Source: Clostridiales bacterium (GTDB taxonomy: Bacteria; Bacillota; Clostridia; Clostridiales; Clostridiaceae). Taken from it: DNA of 34,486 nt. The stretch spans positions 1 to 34,486 of the forward strand of contig JAAYQS010000044.1 of NCBI GenBank assembly GCA_012519155.1, written 5' to 3'. The translations under genes and the position numbers were made by a program. The notes under the pieces are model-generated. The model did not search any database. It was given only the letters and a program-made list of their open reading frames with translations, and was not told the origin of the DNA. Positions 15,523-24,319 of the stretch are shown here, in pieces. Within the stretch, counting starts at the first letter, position 1. Every line of letters begins with the position of its first letter.

Positions 15523-17880
15523 ATGAATAATGTTAATTATTACAATAATGAAATAGGAAAATGTTTTAATAGAATACAATATGAGTTATCAAGACCTATA
15601 AGTGATGAATGTAGAAAAAAACTTAACTTGGTGTCCTCTGATATATTACAGATGCTAAAAGAATATAATAATATTCAAGATTATTTAAATAGAATTTTAA
15701 ATACTAATTATTTTTTTAGTAGTATAAATGATATGAATCATTTTATTAGTAGTTCAATGAAAAAATTAAATTATGATGATATTAGAATTACAAATTTGCA
15801 ATCTGTAGTAATTCCTGTTAGAAATATTAATGAAAGGTTTTGTAAAGCTAGAGATTATGTGGACATTATTATTAGAGCATGTAATGAAAGTGTTAAAAAT
15901 GGAAGTAATAATGACATATATACAAATAATAATGAGAACATGAATTATAGTAAAAACATAAACAATGAGAATATATATAACAATAATCAAAGACAAAATA
16001 ATTATTATAATATGTCAGTAAATAATTCAAATGAAAGTAAATATGGTCAAAGTGATAGTGCATATAAAATTGTATATGTTTTGGGAATTATAATGATATT
16101 AATTGGGGTTTCTATATTTGGAAAATATGTTTACGTAAATTATTTAAATAATTTTATTAAGGGAATCTTATTATTTATAATTGGGATAGCCATAATCTTA
16201 TTAAGTGAACTTCTAATTAAAAGAAAAAATGCAGATTATTCTAAAGGTGTTACTATAATGGGACTCTGTGAAATATATATATCAATTATGATAAATGCAA
16301 TGGGACTTCATAATATTAGTGAATTTATAGCATTTGTTTTAGTATTCTTATTATCTGCTAGTACTATTGTTTATAGTTTTGTTCAGAAATCCTTTGCTTT
16401 TAGATATTTTGCTCACGGAGCAGGTTTGTTAAGCTTTTTATTTTTTGCTGATATAGTTTCAAAAGATATGAATAGTTCATTATTAGTTGTAGGGTATATT
16501 ATTATTTTAAATATACTAAATGTTGTACTTCCAATTAAAAATCATAATAATTATTTAAGTGCATTTGCAATATATACATTTGTGATTAATTGTTTTATTA
16601 TGGTGTTTTTACGTTTGTCATTATCAAGTGAAGTATATGCAGGTGTCTGCATGTTTTATATTATTTTATCATTCCTTATTGATAAATTTATTTTAAAACA
16701 ATTAGAAAGTAAAGATATTGCTAATATTTTTCGTGATATATTCTTAATATATGTTACTGTTTTTTCTCTTTTTATAGGAGTAAATAATAAAATAATTGGA
16801 AGTATAATTATTGGTGGTGGAATAATTATATCCATAGGGTGCACTATATTAACTAAAAATATGAATAAATATAAGTATTTAGTGCCTTCAGTTATATTTG
16901 CATTAAAAATAGTAAAAAATATTGAAATTGGTGATTCAAATATACAAGATGTTTTATTTTATTTTGTTTTAAATATTGGAATACTTCTATTTGGATATCT
17001 AAAAGTTACTAAAAAAAGCAAATTGCTAAATATATCTATGAATATTTCAGTTATTTATATGATTTTAATTTCATTTATAAATGCAGTAAATATATATTGT
17101 GATATAGATGCGTATTTCCATTTATTTCAATTATTCATAGGATTTATTACAATTACAGGTGTTATGCTATGTCATATTGTAAATGAAGAAAAGAATAGTC
17201 CAGCTTTTTCTGTATTAAAATATTATTCTCTTATGCTTATAGTCCCAACTGCTATTGAAATAAACTATTTAGTTAATGAATATGTTACTTATATTGTTAT
17301 TTGTGCTGTATATTTTATAGCTATGATAATTTATACTAGAGTGGAATATCTAAGAAATAATAATTGTAAAACAGATAATGTATTAATTGCATTTATAATT
17401 TTTATAATTTCAATAATAATTTTATTCAGAAATATGAATGTAGTTACTTATATTGATATAATAGGCTTAATTATATGTTTTGCTAGTTTATCAATATTTA
17501 CAAAGGATAGATATAATAATCTTTTTGTAAGTGACTTATCTAAAATTGGAGTAATAAATGTTGTGGCATTAACATATTTGATAATAGTTTTCTTAAAAAC
17601 TTTCGAAACAAGTAACTATATTACAATAATAATTATAGATATATTATTAATGACTTTAGCTTGTTTTGATGTTATTAAGGGATTTTTGAAAGGATGTAAT
17701 GGCATTAGGGTAATGGGAATAGTAATTGCATTAATAACATGTTTAAAAGTCCCAATATTAGATTGTATAGGAATGAATGCTATAGAAAAAACCTTGGTAT
17801 TTATTGGAGTAGGAATTATTTCTATGATTCTTGCATATGTTTATTCATCTTATGTAAAAAGAAATAGTAATTTAAAATAA
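15523..17880 (+). CDS. Large multi-pass membrane protein, DUF2339-like
   Basis: A 785-residue protein. The first 120 residues are a soluble, helix-rich cytoplasmic region; about 120-180 is a strongly Asn-rich linker; from about 185 onward come close to twenty hydrophobic helices with very short loops. The first helices (YVLGIIMILIGVSIFGKYV, then FIKGILLFIIGIAIILLSE and the SKGVTIMGLCEIYISIM segment) resemble the DUF2339 membrane-protein pattern, but this is a weak assignment. No catalytic motif stands out. An upstream in-frame start at 15439 is possible; 15523 is preferred because AAAAGGAG lies 8-9 nt before it and a promoter lies between the two. Function unknown; a transport or envelope role is conceivable. 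Confidence 0.75.
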   Translation: MNNVNYYNNEIGKCFNRIQYELSRPISDECRKKLNLVSSDILQMLKEYNNIQDYLNRILNTNYFFSSINDMNHFISSSMKKLNYDDIRITNLQSVVIPVRNINERFCKARDYVDIIIRACNESVKNGSNNDIYTNNNENMNYSKNINNENIYNNNQRQNNYYNMSVNNSNESKYGQSDSAYKIVYVLGIIMILIGVSIFGKYVYVNYLNNFIKGILLFIIGIAIILLSELLIKRKNADYSKGVTIMGLCEIYISIMINAMGLHNISEFIAFVLVFLLSASTIVYSFVQKSFAFRYFAHGAGLLSFLFFADIVSKDMNSSLLVVGYIIILNILNVVLPIKNHNNYLSAFAIYTFVINCFIMVFLRLSLSSEVYAGVCMFYIILSFLIDKFILKQLESKDIANIFRDIFLIYVTVFSLFIGVNNKIIGSIIIGGGIIISIGCTILTKNMNKYKYLVPSVIFALKIVKNIEIGDSNIQDVLFYFVLNIGILLFGYLKVTKKSKLLNISMNISVIYMILISFINAVNIYCDIDAYFHLFQLFIGFITITGVMLCHIVNEEKNSPAFSVLKYYSLMLIVPTAIEINYLVNEYVTYIVICAVYFIAMIIYTRVEYLRNNNCKTDNVLIAFIIFIISIIILFRNMNVVTYIDIIGLIICFASLSIFTKDRYNNLFVSDLSKIGVINVVALTYLIIVFLKTFETSNYITIIIIDILLMTLACFDVIKGFLKGCNGIRVMGIVIALITCLKVPILDCIGMNAIEKTLVFIGVGIISMILAYVYSSYVKRNSNLK

Positions 17881-17894
17881 AATGTATTAATTTC

Positions 17895-17923
17895 TTTACA
17901 AAGAAAAAAAGGTGTGATAAAAT
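17895..17923 (+). promoter_or_regulatory. Promoter of the rplU-prp-rpmA operon
   Basis: TTTACA at 17895-17900, 17-nt spacer, TAAAAT at 17918-17923, just upstream of the L21 leader. Confidence 0.65.
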
Positions 17924-17927
17924 GTGT

Positions 17928-18015
17928 TAGTAAACCGCTCACGCACAGGTTTTTATAAAACAATGATTTGCTCTTGTACCTATAGTGGCGAGACCGTTAT
18001 GAGGAGGTGTTTTTA
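17928..18015 (+). promoter_or_regulatory. Ribosomal protein L21 leader
   Basis: The 5' untranslated region of rplU has the features of the Firmicutes L21 leader: an ACCGCTCACGCAC block, an AGGT...ACCT pairing, then AGTGGCGAGACCGTTATGAGGAGGTG directly before the gene. It is thought to bind L21 for autogenous control. The assignment rests on position and recalled consensus, not on a covariance search. Confidence 0.75.
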
Positions 18016-18324
18016 ATGTACGCAGTAGTTAAGACAGGTGGAAAACAATACAGAGTTCAAGAAGGAGACGTTCTTTTCGTTGAAAAGTTAGATGCTGAAG
18101 TTGATTCAACAGTTGAATTAAACGAAGTATTAGCTGTAGGAGGAGAAACTTTAAAAGTTGGAACTCCAGTAGTAGAAGGAGCTAAAGTTGTTGCTAAGGT
18201 TTTAGCACAAGGAAAGGCTAAGAAAGTTACAGTTTTCAAGTATAAGAGAAAAACTGACTATAGAAGAAAGAATGGTCACAGACAACCTTATACAAAATTA
18301 GTAGTAGAAAAGATCGAAGCTTAA
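18016..18324 (+). CDS. rplU: Large ribosomal subunit protein bL21
   Basis: A 102-residue protein starting [18 protein letters not shown], the highly conserved L21 opening, and keeping [19 protein letters not shown] near the C-terminus. It binds 23S rRNA in the 50S subunit. The start is the ATG at 18016; an in-frame GTG at 18007 falls inside the GAGGAGGTG Shine-Dalgarno and is rejected. It is the first gene of rplU-prp-rpmA. GC content is higher than in its neighbours, usual for ribosomal proteins. Confidence 0.99.
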   Translation: MYAVVKTGGKQYRVQEGDVLFVEKLDAEVDSTVELNEVLAVGGETLKVGTPVVEGAKVVAKVLAQGKAKKVTVFKYKRKTDYRRKNGHRQPYTKLVVEKIEA

Positions 18325-18328
18325 TTTT

Positions 18329-18700
18329 ATGATAAAAGTTATTATTAAATTAAAAGATCAAAACATTACTTCAATTTCTATTAATAACCATGCCTTAGAA
18401 GACAGGGAGGCCATACTTGCTGGTGATGCATATGATATGGTATGTAATTCAGTATCAGTACTTGGTCAAAGTGTTATTATAGGTTTAGATGAAGTTTTAA
18501 AACTTAATGTAAATTATGAAATTGGAGAAGGTCATCTAAAGGTAGACCTTGAGGGCCTAAATGTAGATGAAAAAGAAAAGGCGCAAGTGATTTTGAAAAC
18601 TTTTGAAAAAAGTCTTGAAAGTGTAATTTTAAGTCTTAATCAGATGTTTGGAGATAAAAAGCGCAGAGAATATATTAATTTAAAAAAAGAGGAGGTGTAA
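18329..18700 (+). CDS. prp: Ribosomal-processing cysteine protease Prp
   Basis: A 123-residue member of the YsxB/Prp family, found between rplU and rpmA in Firmicutes. The catalytic pair is visible as His21 in NNHALED and Cys39 in GDAYDMVCNSVS; the usual glycine before the histidine (GHA) is Asn here. Prp cuts the N-terminal extension off L27, a step needed for ribosome assembly where L27 carries that extension. The next gene does carry it, so enzyme and substrate are adjacent. Four nt separate it from rplU and three nt from rpmA. Confidence 0.95.
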   Translation: MIKVIIKLKDQNITSISINNHALEDREAILAGDAYDMVCNSVSVLGQSVIIGLDEVLKLNVNYEIGEGHLKVDLEGLNVDEKEKAQVILKTFEKSLESVILSLNQMFGDKKRREYINLKKEEV

Positions 18701-18703
18701 AAT

Positions 18704-19000
18704 ATGTTAATAATGAACCTTCAATTATTTGCCCATAAGAAAGGACAAGGTAGTACAAACAACGGTAGAGACTCAGAATCTAAGAGACTTGGTGTTAAAA
18801 CTGCAGACGGACAATTCGTTTTAGCTGGTAACATAATCGTTAGACAAAGAGGTACTAAGATTCATCCAGGAAACAACGTAGGTAAAGGTGGAGATGATAC
18901 ACTATTTGCTAAAGTTGATGGTATTGTTAAATTCGAAAGAATGGGTAAAGATAAGAAAAAAGCTAGTGTTTATCCAGTAGAAGTTGAATTAGCTGAATAA
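18704..19000 (+). CDS. rpmA: Large ribosomal subunit protein bL27 with cleavable N-terminus
   Basis: A 98-residue protein. After a short leader ([10 protein letters not shown]) come the conserved [15 protein letters not shown] segment and [17 protein letters not shown]27 reaches the peptidyl-transferase centre with its mature N-terminus. The [10 protein letters not shown] junction matches the known Prp cleavage site of Firmicutes L27. GAGGAGG lies 7 nt before the ATG. It is the last gene of the operon, with a strong terminator following. Confidence 0.99.
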   Translation: MLIMNLQLFAHKKGQGSTNNGRDSESKRLGVKTADGQFVLAGNIIVRQRGTKIHPGNNVGKGGDDTLFAKVDGIVKFERMGKDKKKASVYPVEVELAE

Positions 19001-19014
19001 TTAGTATTTTATAG

Positions 19015-19053
19015 GCTGCATTAAATGATATTTCATTTAATGCAGCTTTTTTT
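19015..19053 (+). terminator. Terminator of the rplU-prp-rpmA operon
   Basis: Perfect 14-bp stem (19015-19028 with 19033-19046), a four-base loop and seven T. Confidence 0.95.
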
Positions 19054-19054
19054 G

Positions 19055-19082
19055 TAGACTAAAAAATAATATATGATATAAT
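19055..19082 (+). promoter_or_regulatory. Probable promoter of obg
   Basis: Consensus TATAAT at 19077-19082 with a weak -35 (TAGACT at 19055-19060, 16-nt spacer). Confidence 0.45.
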
Positions 19083-19135
19083 ATATCTAGTGTTTTTATA
19101 GCTGAGGTTTAATTATATAAGGAAAGGTGAAATAT

Positions 19136-20422
19136 ATGTTTATAGATAAGACCAAGATTTTTGTAAAATCAGGAAGAGGCGGAGATGGAGCCATTTCCTT
19201 TAGACGTGAAAAATATATTCCTTTAGGTGGCCCAGATGGTGGTGATGGTGGAAAAGGTGGAAGTGTTATATTTAAGGTAAATCCTTCAATGACAACACTT
19301 TTAGATTTTAAGTATAAGAGAAAATATGTAGCAGAAAGTGGTACAAATGGTGCAGGATCAAAATGTTATGGTAAAGATGGTAATGATTTATACATTAGAG
19401 TGCCAATGGGAACTATTATAAGAGAAGCGGAAAGTAATAAAATAATAGTAGATTTATCCCATAAAGATGATGAATATGTACTTCTTAAAGGTGGAAAAGG
19501 TGGAAAAGGAAATTGTAAGTTCTGTACACCTACAAGACAGGCACCAGATTTTGCTGAACCAGGTATGCCAGGGGAAGAAATGTTTGTATCATTAGAACTT
19601 AAGCTTCTTGCTGATGTTGGACTTTTAGGATTTCCAAATGTAGGAAAGTCAACTCTTCTTTCAATGACAACTAAAGCAAAACCTAAAATAGCAAATTATC
19701 ATTTTACAACATTAAAGCCTAATTTAGGAGTAGTAAAGGTAGAAGGTACAGAACCATTTGTTATGGCAGATATTCCAGGAATAATTGAAGGAGCAGCTGA
19801 AGGTGTAGGGCTTGGACTTGAATTTTTAAAGCATATTGAAAGAACTAGATTATTAATTCATATTGTAGATATATCTGGAGTTGAAGGAAGAGATCCTTAT
19901 GAGGATTTCTTAAAAATAAACGAAGAACTTAAAAAATATTCAGTTAAACTTTGGGATAGACCACAAATTGTTGTAGCTAATAAATGTGATATTTTATATG
20001 ACGAAAGTGTATTTGAAGATTTTAAAAAGAAAATAAATGCATTAGGTTATGATAAGGTATTTAAAATGTCTGCTGCTACAAGAGAAGGCGTAGATGAAGT
20101 AATAAAAGAAGCTGCTAGGATGCTTAAGGATATTCCGGTTACTGAACTTGAAATATCAGATGAAGAAAAATACGTAAAAGAAGAAAAGAGATTTACATAT
20201 GAAATAAGTGTAGAAGAAACAGATGAAGGTAAAATATTTAATGTTACAGGAAGCTTTGTTGATAGACTTCTTGAATCAGTAAGTATATATGATGCAGATT
20301 CATTAAGATACTTTTATAAGGTTTTACAAAATAAAGGTGTTATGGATGAACTTAAAGAACTTGGCATCGAAAATGGCGATATAGTAAGACTTGATGATTT
20401 TGAATTTGATTATGTAATGTAG
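19136..20422 (+). CDS. obg: GTPase Obg (CgtA)
   Basis: A 428-residue protein in three domains. The glycine-rich Obg fold (about 1-158) has [12 protein letters not shown] and GGDGGKGG. The GTPase domain (about 159-330) has G1 GFPNVGKST at 165-173, G3 DIPG in [10 protein letters not shown], and G4 NKCD. The C-terminal OCT domain follows (about 345-425). Obg acts in 50S subunit maturation and stress response. The start ATG at 19136 follows GGAAAGGTG; an in-frame GTG at 19127 lies within that Shine-Dalgarno and is rejected. It begins the conserved order obg-yhbY-nadD-yqeK-LCP. Confidence 0.97.
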   Translation: MFIDKTKIFVKSGRGGDGAISFRREKYIPLGGPDGGDGGKGGSVIFKVNPSMTTLLDFKYKRKYVAESGTNGAGSKCYGKDGNDLYIRVPMGTIIREAESNKIIVDLSHKDDEYVLLKGGKGGKGNCKFCTPTRQAPDFAEPGMPGEEMFVSLELKLLADVGLLGFPNVGKSTLLSMTTKAKPKIANYHFTTLKPNLGVVKVEGTEPFVMADIPGIIEGAAEGVGLGLEFLKHIERTRLLIHIVDISGVEGRDPYEDFLKINEELKKYSVKLWDRPQIVVANKCDILYDESVFEDFKKKINALGYDKVFKMSAATREGVDEVIKEAARMLKDIPVTELEISDEEKYVKEEKRFTYEISVEETDEGKIFNVTGSFVDRLLESVSIYDADSLRYFYKVLQNKGVMDELKELGIENGDIVRLDDFEFDYVM

Positions 20423-20439
20423 TAATTTGAGGTGATTTA

Positions 20440-20739
20440 ATGATAACAGGAAAACAAAGGGCTTATCTTAGAAGTTTAGCTCAAAAGATAACGCCTATAT
20501 TTCAAATAGGAAAAAATGGCATAGAGGAAGCTTTTTTGGTTCAAATAGAGCAGGCTCTTGAAAAGAGAGAATTAATAAAAATTAAGGTATTAGAAAATAG
20601 TGGCATGGAAACACGTGAAGCATCTGATATTATATGTAGTAAGATAGGATGTGAAGGAATACAGGCAATAGGAAATAAAATAGTACTATATAAAAAATCA
20701 AAAAATAATCCTAAAATTGAATTGCCAAAGGGAAAATAG
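20440..20739 (+). CDS. yhbY: CRM-domain ribosome assembly RNA-binding protein YhbY
   Basis: A 99-residue CRS1/YhbY domain protein, beginning MITGKQRAYLRSLAQKI with PIFQIGKNGI, the GKxG RNA-binding turn. It associates with pre-50S particles. The Shine-Dalgarno GAGGTGA lies 5 nt upstream. Spacing to obg is 17 nt and to nadD is 4 nt, so the genes are one operon. Its C-terminal lysine-rich tail is short. Confidence 0.93.
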   Translation: MITGKQRAYLRSLAQKITPIFQIGKNGIEEAFLVQIEQALEKRELIKIKVLENSGMETREASDIICSKIGCEGIQAIGNKIVLYKKSKNNPKIELPKGK

Positions 20740-20743
20740 TATT

Positions 20744-21352
20744 TTGGAGAAAATAGGGATTATAGGAGGTACATTTGATCCTATACATAATGGTCATCTT
20801 TACATAGGAGATAAAGCTAAAGAAATATTACATTTAGATAAAATTGTATATATGGTAGCTGGAAATCCTCCTCATAAAAAAAATAAGAATGTAACAGATG
20901 CATATATTAGATTTAATATGGTAAAGGAAGCCATTAAAAATAAGCAGGGTTTTTGTGCTTCAAGTTATGAAATTGATAAAAAAGGATTTAGTTATACCTA
21001 TGAAACATTAGAACATTTTTCAAATGATAAAAGGCAGATATATTTTATTACAGGAGCAGACTGTTTAATAAATATAGAAAGCTGGAAGGAAATTAAGCGT
21101 ATATTTAAATCCTGTATTTTTGTGGTATTTCCAAGACCTGGTTATTCTAAAGAACAGTTATTAAATCAGAAAGAATATATTGAAAAAAAGTATGATACTT
21201 CTATAAAATATTTAGATATACCTGAAATTGACGAGTCCTCAACAAAAATTAGGGAACTCATAAAAAATACTAATTATGAAAATGTTAACGAACTGATTCC
21301 TAGTAAGGTTTTAGAAATAATAAAAAGAGAAAATTTATATAGGTTTATATAG
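20744..21352 (+). CDS. nadD: Nicotinate-nucleotide adenylyltransferase
   Basis: A 202-residue nucleotidyltransferase with GGTFDPIHNGHL (HxGH ATP-binding motif) at the N-terminus and a C-terminal SSTKIREL (ISSTxxR) motif. It joins nicotinate mononucleotide to AMP in NAD synthesis. The start is taken as TTG at 20744 with AGGGAAA about 9 nt upstream, giving M-EKIGIIGG. A longer frame from a TTG at 20717 would overlap yhbY and add nine unconserved residues. It is next to yqeK, its usual neighbour. Confidence 0.95.
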   Translation: MEKIGIIGGTFDPIHNGHLYIGDKAKEILHLDKIVYMVAGNPPHKKNKNVTDAYIRFNMVKEAIKNKQGFCASSYEIDKKGFSYTYETLEHFSNDKRQIYFITGADCLINIESWKEIKRIFKSCIFVVFPRPGYSKEQLLNQKEYIEKKYDTSIKYLDIPEIDESSTKIRELIKNTNYENVNELIPSKVLEIIKRENLYRFI

Positions 21353-21363
21353 GGAGAATTTTA

Positions 21364-21933
21364 ATGTTAGATATACAAAAGCAATATAATATTGTGAAAA
21401 ATTCCTTAAAGGAAAAAAGATTTATTCATACATTAGGAGTGGTATCAACAGCTAAAAAGTTAGCAAAACTTAATGATGTATCTATAGAAAAAGCTGAAAT
21501 AGCAGCCCTTAGTCATGATATAGCAAAAAATATGCCATTAGAGGATATGAAAAAATTAATAGATAAAAATAATATAATTCTTTCAGAAGATGAAAAAGTT
21601 ACAACAGAATTATGGCATAGTATACTTGCACCTATTGTAGCAAAGGAAAAGCTTGGCATAGAAGATGAAGAAATATTAAGTTCCATAAGGTGGCATACTA
21701 CAGGAAAAGAAAATATGTCAAAACTTGATAAAATTATATATATAGCTGATATGATTGAACCATCAAGAAATTTTCCTGGACTTGATGAAATAAGAAAGTC
21801 AACTTTAGAGAGTCTAGATAAAGGGGTGCTTTTAGGAATTAATCATTCCATAGAATATTTGTTAAATAAAGGTGCATTGATAGATATAAATACAATTAAG
21901 GCAAGAAATTATATGATTAAAGAAGAACTTTAA
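21364..21933 (+). CDS. yqeK: YqeK, HD-domain diadenosine tetraphosphatase
   Basis: A 189-residue HD-superfamily hydrolase. The metal-binding residues are visible: His22 (RFIHTLGV), His51-Asp52 (LSHDIAKN), a histidine in LWHSILAP and in RWHTTG, and an aspartate in IYIADMIEPSR. YqeK proteins cleave Ap4A symmetrically to two ADP. It follows nadD by 11 nt in the conserved cluster and is followed by the LCP gene. Confidence 0.94.
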   Translation: MLDIQKQYNIVKNSLKEKRFIHTLGVVSTAKKLAKLNDVSIEKAEIAALSHDIAKNMPLEDMKKLIDKNNIILSEDEKVTTELWHSILAPIVAKEKLGIEDEEILSSIRWHTTGKENMSKLDKIIYIADMIEPSRNFPGLDEIRKSTLESLDKGVLLGINHSIEYLLNKGALIDINTIKARNYMIKEEL

Positions 21934-21960
21934 TTTTTTATGCTTTAGGAGGGATTATTT

Positions 21961-23382
21961 GTGAATAGAAGTAAACAAAATAATTCACATAGAAAAAACT
22001 CAAATAATCATAATGAGGATCCGTATGAGAGTATGGCGGATAATGATTATGATGATAATTATAACAATGATGAATATGTAGGACAAAATATAATTAATAA
22101 TATAAAAGATAAAATTATTAATATAAAAAACAATACATTAAATTACAAAAAGAAGAATACCAAAAAGCATAAAAAACTTAAAATGACCAAAAAGAAAATA
22201 TTTAAAGTTATAGGATTATTTTTACTAATTGTATTATTTATAAATATTTTTTCTGTATTTAGATTCTTTTTTAGTATAAAAAATACAGTTAAGACCCAGG
22301 CTATAAGTCCAGGATTTTTTAAACCTGTAAATATACTTGTACTTGGAATGGATATAGGAGCTGTAGGACAGGAAAATAATAATGATATAAAAAGAACAGA
22401 TACAATGATGGTTGTTAATTATAATCCCAAAACTAAAGCTACAAAGGTAGTTTCAATTCCTAGAGATACCTTGATTACTGAAAATGGTAACAACTATAAA
22501 ATAAATGCTGCTTATGTAAAGGGACAGGATCAAAAGGTAAAAGAAGTAGTAGAAAAGCTTCTTAATATAACTGTAAATTATACTGTTAAAGTGAATTATG
22601 AAGCCTTTAGAAGTGTAATTGATTCTATTGGTGGAGTGGATATGGAAATAGAACGTGATATGATTTATGATGATGATGGTCAAAATCTTCATATAAATTT
22701 TAAAGGTGGTACAACAGTTCATTTAGATGGTAAAAAGGCAGAAGAATTTTTTAGATGGAGAAAAAATAATGATGGTACAGGTCTTGCAACTGGTGATATA
22801 GGAAGAATAGAAAATCAGCATAAATTTATTCAAAAGGTTGTAAAAAAATGTGCAAATCCTTTAATTCTTTTTAGAATGCCTAAGATTTTAGGTGCTGTTG
22901 GAAGTAATATTGAAACCAATATGGGAGCCTTTAGAATATTAGAATATGCATTTAAATTTATTATACATAAAAGTAAAATGGAAATAGTTACATTAGAAGG
23001 AACTCCTAAAATGATAAAAGGTCAATCATATCTTGTTTTAGATGATTCTAAAAATAAAGAGCTTATAGAATCTTTAAAGGGAGAAAATAGTAGCAAGGTT
23101 TCTTCAAATTCTGATAGAGCATCACAAAAAATATTGGTTTTAAATGGAACAACTACTAATGGATTAGCAGGAAAAGTTAAGGAAAAGCTTGAGAGCTTAG
23201 GATATAAAAATGTTACAACTGGTAATGCAAGTGAAAATAAAAAAACTATTATTAAAACTAACAATAGTGATATAAAAAAGGATATATCAAGTATAATAAA
23301 TAAAAGTAAATCTTCATCACTTCCAAATGAATATAGTGGATATGATGCAGTTATTTTATTAGGTAGCGATTATACTAATTAG
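21961..23382 (+). CDS. LytR-CpsA-Psr (LCP) family protein
   Basis: A 473-residue membrane-anchored enzyme. A hydrophilic, Asn/Asp-rich cytoplasmic N-terminus (about 1-50), a Lys-rich stretch, one membrane helix (about 81-105), then the LCP catalytic domain (RTDTMMVVNYNP, VVSIPRDT with the catalytic Arg/Asp, and DGKKAEEFFRWR...GDIGRIENQHKF). A LytR_C domain follows (KILVLNGTTTNGLAGKVKEKL). LCP proteins attach wall polymers to peptidoglycan. The start is GTG with AGGAGGG about 6 nt upstream. It has the position of the LCP gene in the obg-nadD cluster, but rsfS, which commonly follows, is absent here. Confidence 0.93.
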   Translation: MNRSKQNNSHRKNSNNHNEDPYESMADNDYDDNYNNDEYVGQNIINNIKDKIINIKNNTLNYKKKNTKKHKKLKMTKKKIFKVIGLFLLIVLFINIFSVFRFFFSIKNTVKTQAISPGFFKPVNILVLGMDIGAVGQENNNDIKRTDTMMVVNYNPKTKATKVVSIPRDTLITENGNNYKINAAYVKGQDQKVKEVVEKLLNITVNYTVKVNYEAFRSVIDSIGGVDMEIERDMIYDDDGQNLHINFKGGTTVHLDGKKAEEFFRWRKNNDGTGLATGDIGRIENQHKFIQKVVKKCANPLILFRMPKILGAVGSNIETNMGAFRILEYAFKFIIHKSKMEIVTLEGTPKMIKGQSYLVLDDSKNKELIESLKGENSSKVSSNSDRASQKILVLNGTTTNGLAGKVKEKLESLGYKNVTTGNASENKKTIIKTNNSDIKKDISSIINKSKSSSLPNEYSGYDAVILLGSDYTN

Positions 23383-23395
23383 GGAGAAAAATCTT

Positions 23396-24298
23396 ATGAG
23401 TAAATTACAAGAAATAGTAGATGAAAAATTTGAAGGTATAGTTATAAGACAATATCTAAAAGAAGAACTTAAATTATCTAGCAGACTTATAAGAAGTGCA
23501 TCAATAGATAAGAGAATACTTGTTAATGGTAAGGCTGTAAGAATGAGATGTATACTTCATAAGGGCGATAAGATAGAAGTTATTTTAGACTCTAAAGAAA
23601 CTCAAAATATTGCACCTGAAAAAATGGATTTAGATATTGTATATGAAGATTCAGAAGTTTTAGTGGTTAATAAACCCCCATATATGGTTGTACATCCAAC
23701 CAAAACATACCAAAGTGGTACTCTTGCAAATGGTATTATAAATTATTTCAGAGAAAGCAATCAAGATTGTATTGTAAGGCTTGTTAGCAGACTTGATATG
23801 AATACATCAGGTCTTATAATAGTTGCAAAAAATCAATTTGCTCATATGACTCTTTCTAGGGTAATGCAGGAAAATCACCTTGAAAAAAGATATATTGCTG
23901 TTGTACATGGACATTTAAAAGAAAAATTTGGCACTATAGATGCACCTATATTTAGACCTGAAGGTGAAGAATTTGGTATAAAACGAATTGTGGATGAAAG
24001 AGGTCAGAAAAGTATAACACATTATAAAGTTATTGAATCATTAAAGGATGATGATATAGTTGAATGCCTTTTAGAAACAGGAAGGACTCATCAAATAAGA
24101 GTTCATTTAAGTTATTTGGGTCATCCTATATATGGAGATACTTTATATGGAAATGGAGAAAATGAGCAAAATCTTATAAAAAGGCAGGCACTTCATGCAT
24201 ATGGTCTTGGGTTTAATTCACCAAGAACAAATAAAAGGCTTGATTTAAGAGCAGAACTTCCTTATGATATAAAAGAACTTATAGAAAAACTTAAATAA
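23396..24298 (+). CDS. RluA-family RNA pseudouridine synthase
   Basis: A 300-residue protein. An S4 RNA-binding domain occupies about 12-75 (SRLIRSASIDKRILVNGKAV), then the catalytic domain with the RluA signature RLDMNTSGLIIVAKN, whose Asp is the catalytic residue, and GRTHQIRVHL. It converts uridine to pseudouridine in rRNA or tRNA; substrate (RluD-like or RluC-like) cannot be decided. It starts 13 nt after the LCP gene. The last 22 bases before the stop form one arm of a perfect palindrome shared with the convergent dac gene. Confidence 0.94.
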   Translation: MSKLQEIVDEKFEGIVIRQYLKEELKLSSRLIRSASIDKRILVNGKAVRMRCILHKGDKIEVILDSKETQNIAPEKMDLDIVYEDSEVLVVNKPPYMVVHPTKTYQSGTLANGIINYFRESNQDCIVRLVSRLDMNTSGLIIVAKNQFAHMTLSRVMQENHLEKRYIAVVHGHLKEKFGTIDAPIFRPEGEEFGIKRIVDERGQKSITHYKVIESLKDDDIVECLLETGRTHQIRVHLSYLGHPIYGDTLYGNGENEQNLIKRQALHAYGLGFNSPRTNKRLDLRAELPYDIKELIEKLK

Positions 24299-24319
24299 AG
24301 TTTTTCTATAAGTTCTTTT
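24271..24319. terminator. 22-bp palindromic terminator embedded in coding sequence
   Basis: Perfect 22-bp stem (24271-24292 with 24298-24319) with an AAATA loop, followed by T-rich sequence. The left arm encodes the end of the pseudouridine synthase and the right arm reaches the stop codon of the convergent carboxypeptidase gene. Confidence 0.88.

Noticed and set aside
18007-18015. In-frame GTG start for rplU
   Set aside because: It lies inside the GAGGAGGTG Shine-Dalgarno; the ATG at 18016 gives the conserved MYAVVKTGG start.
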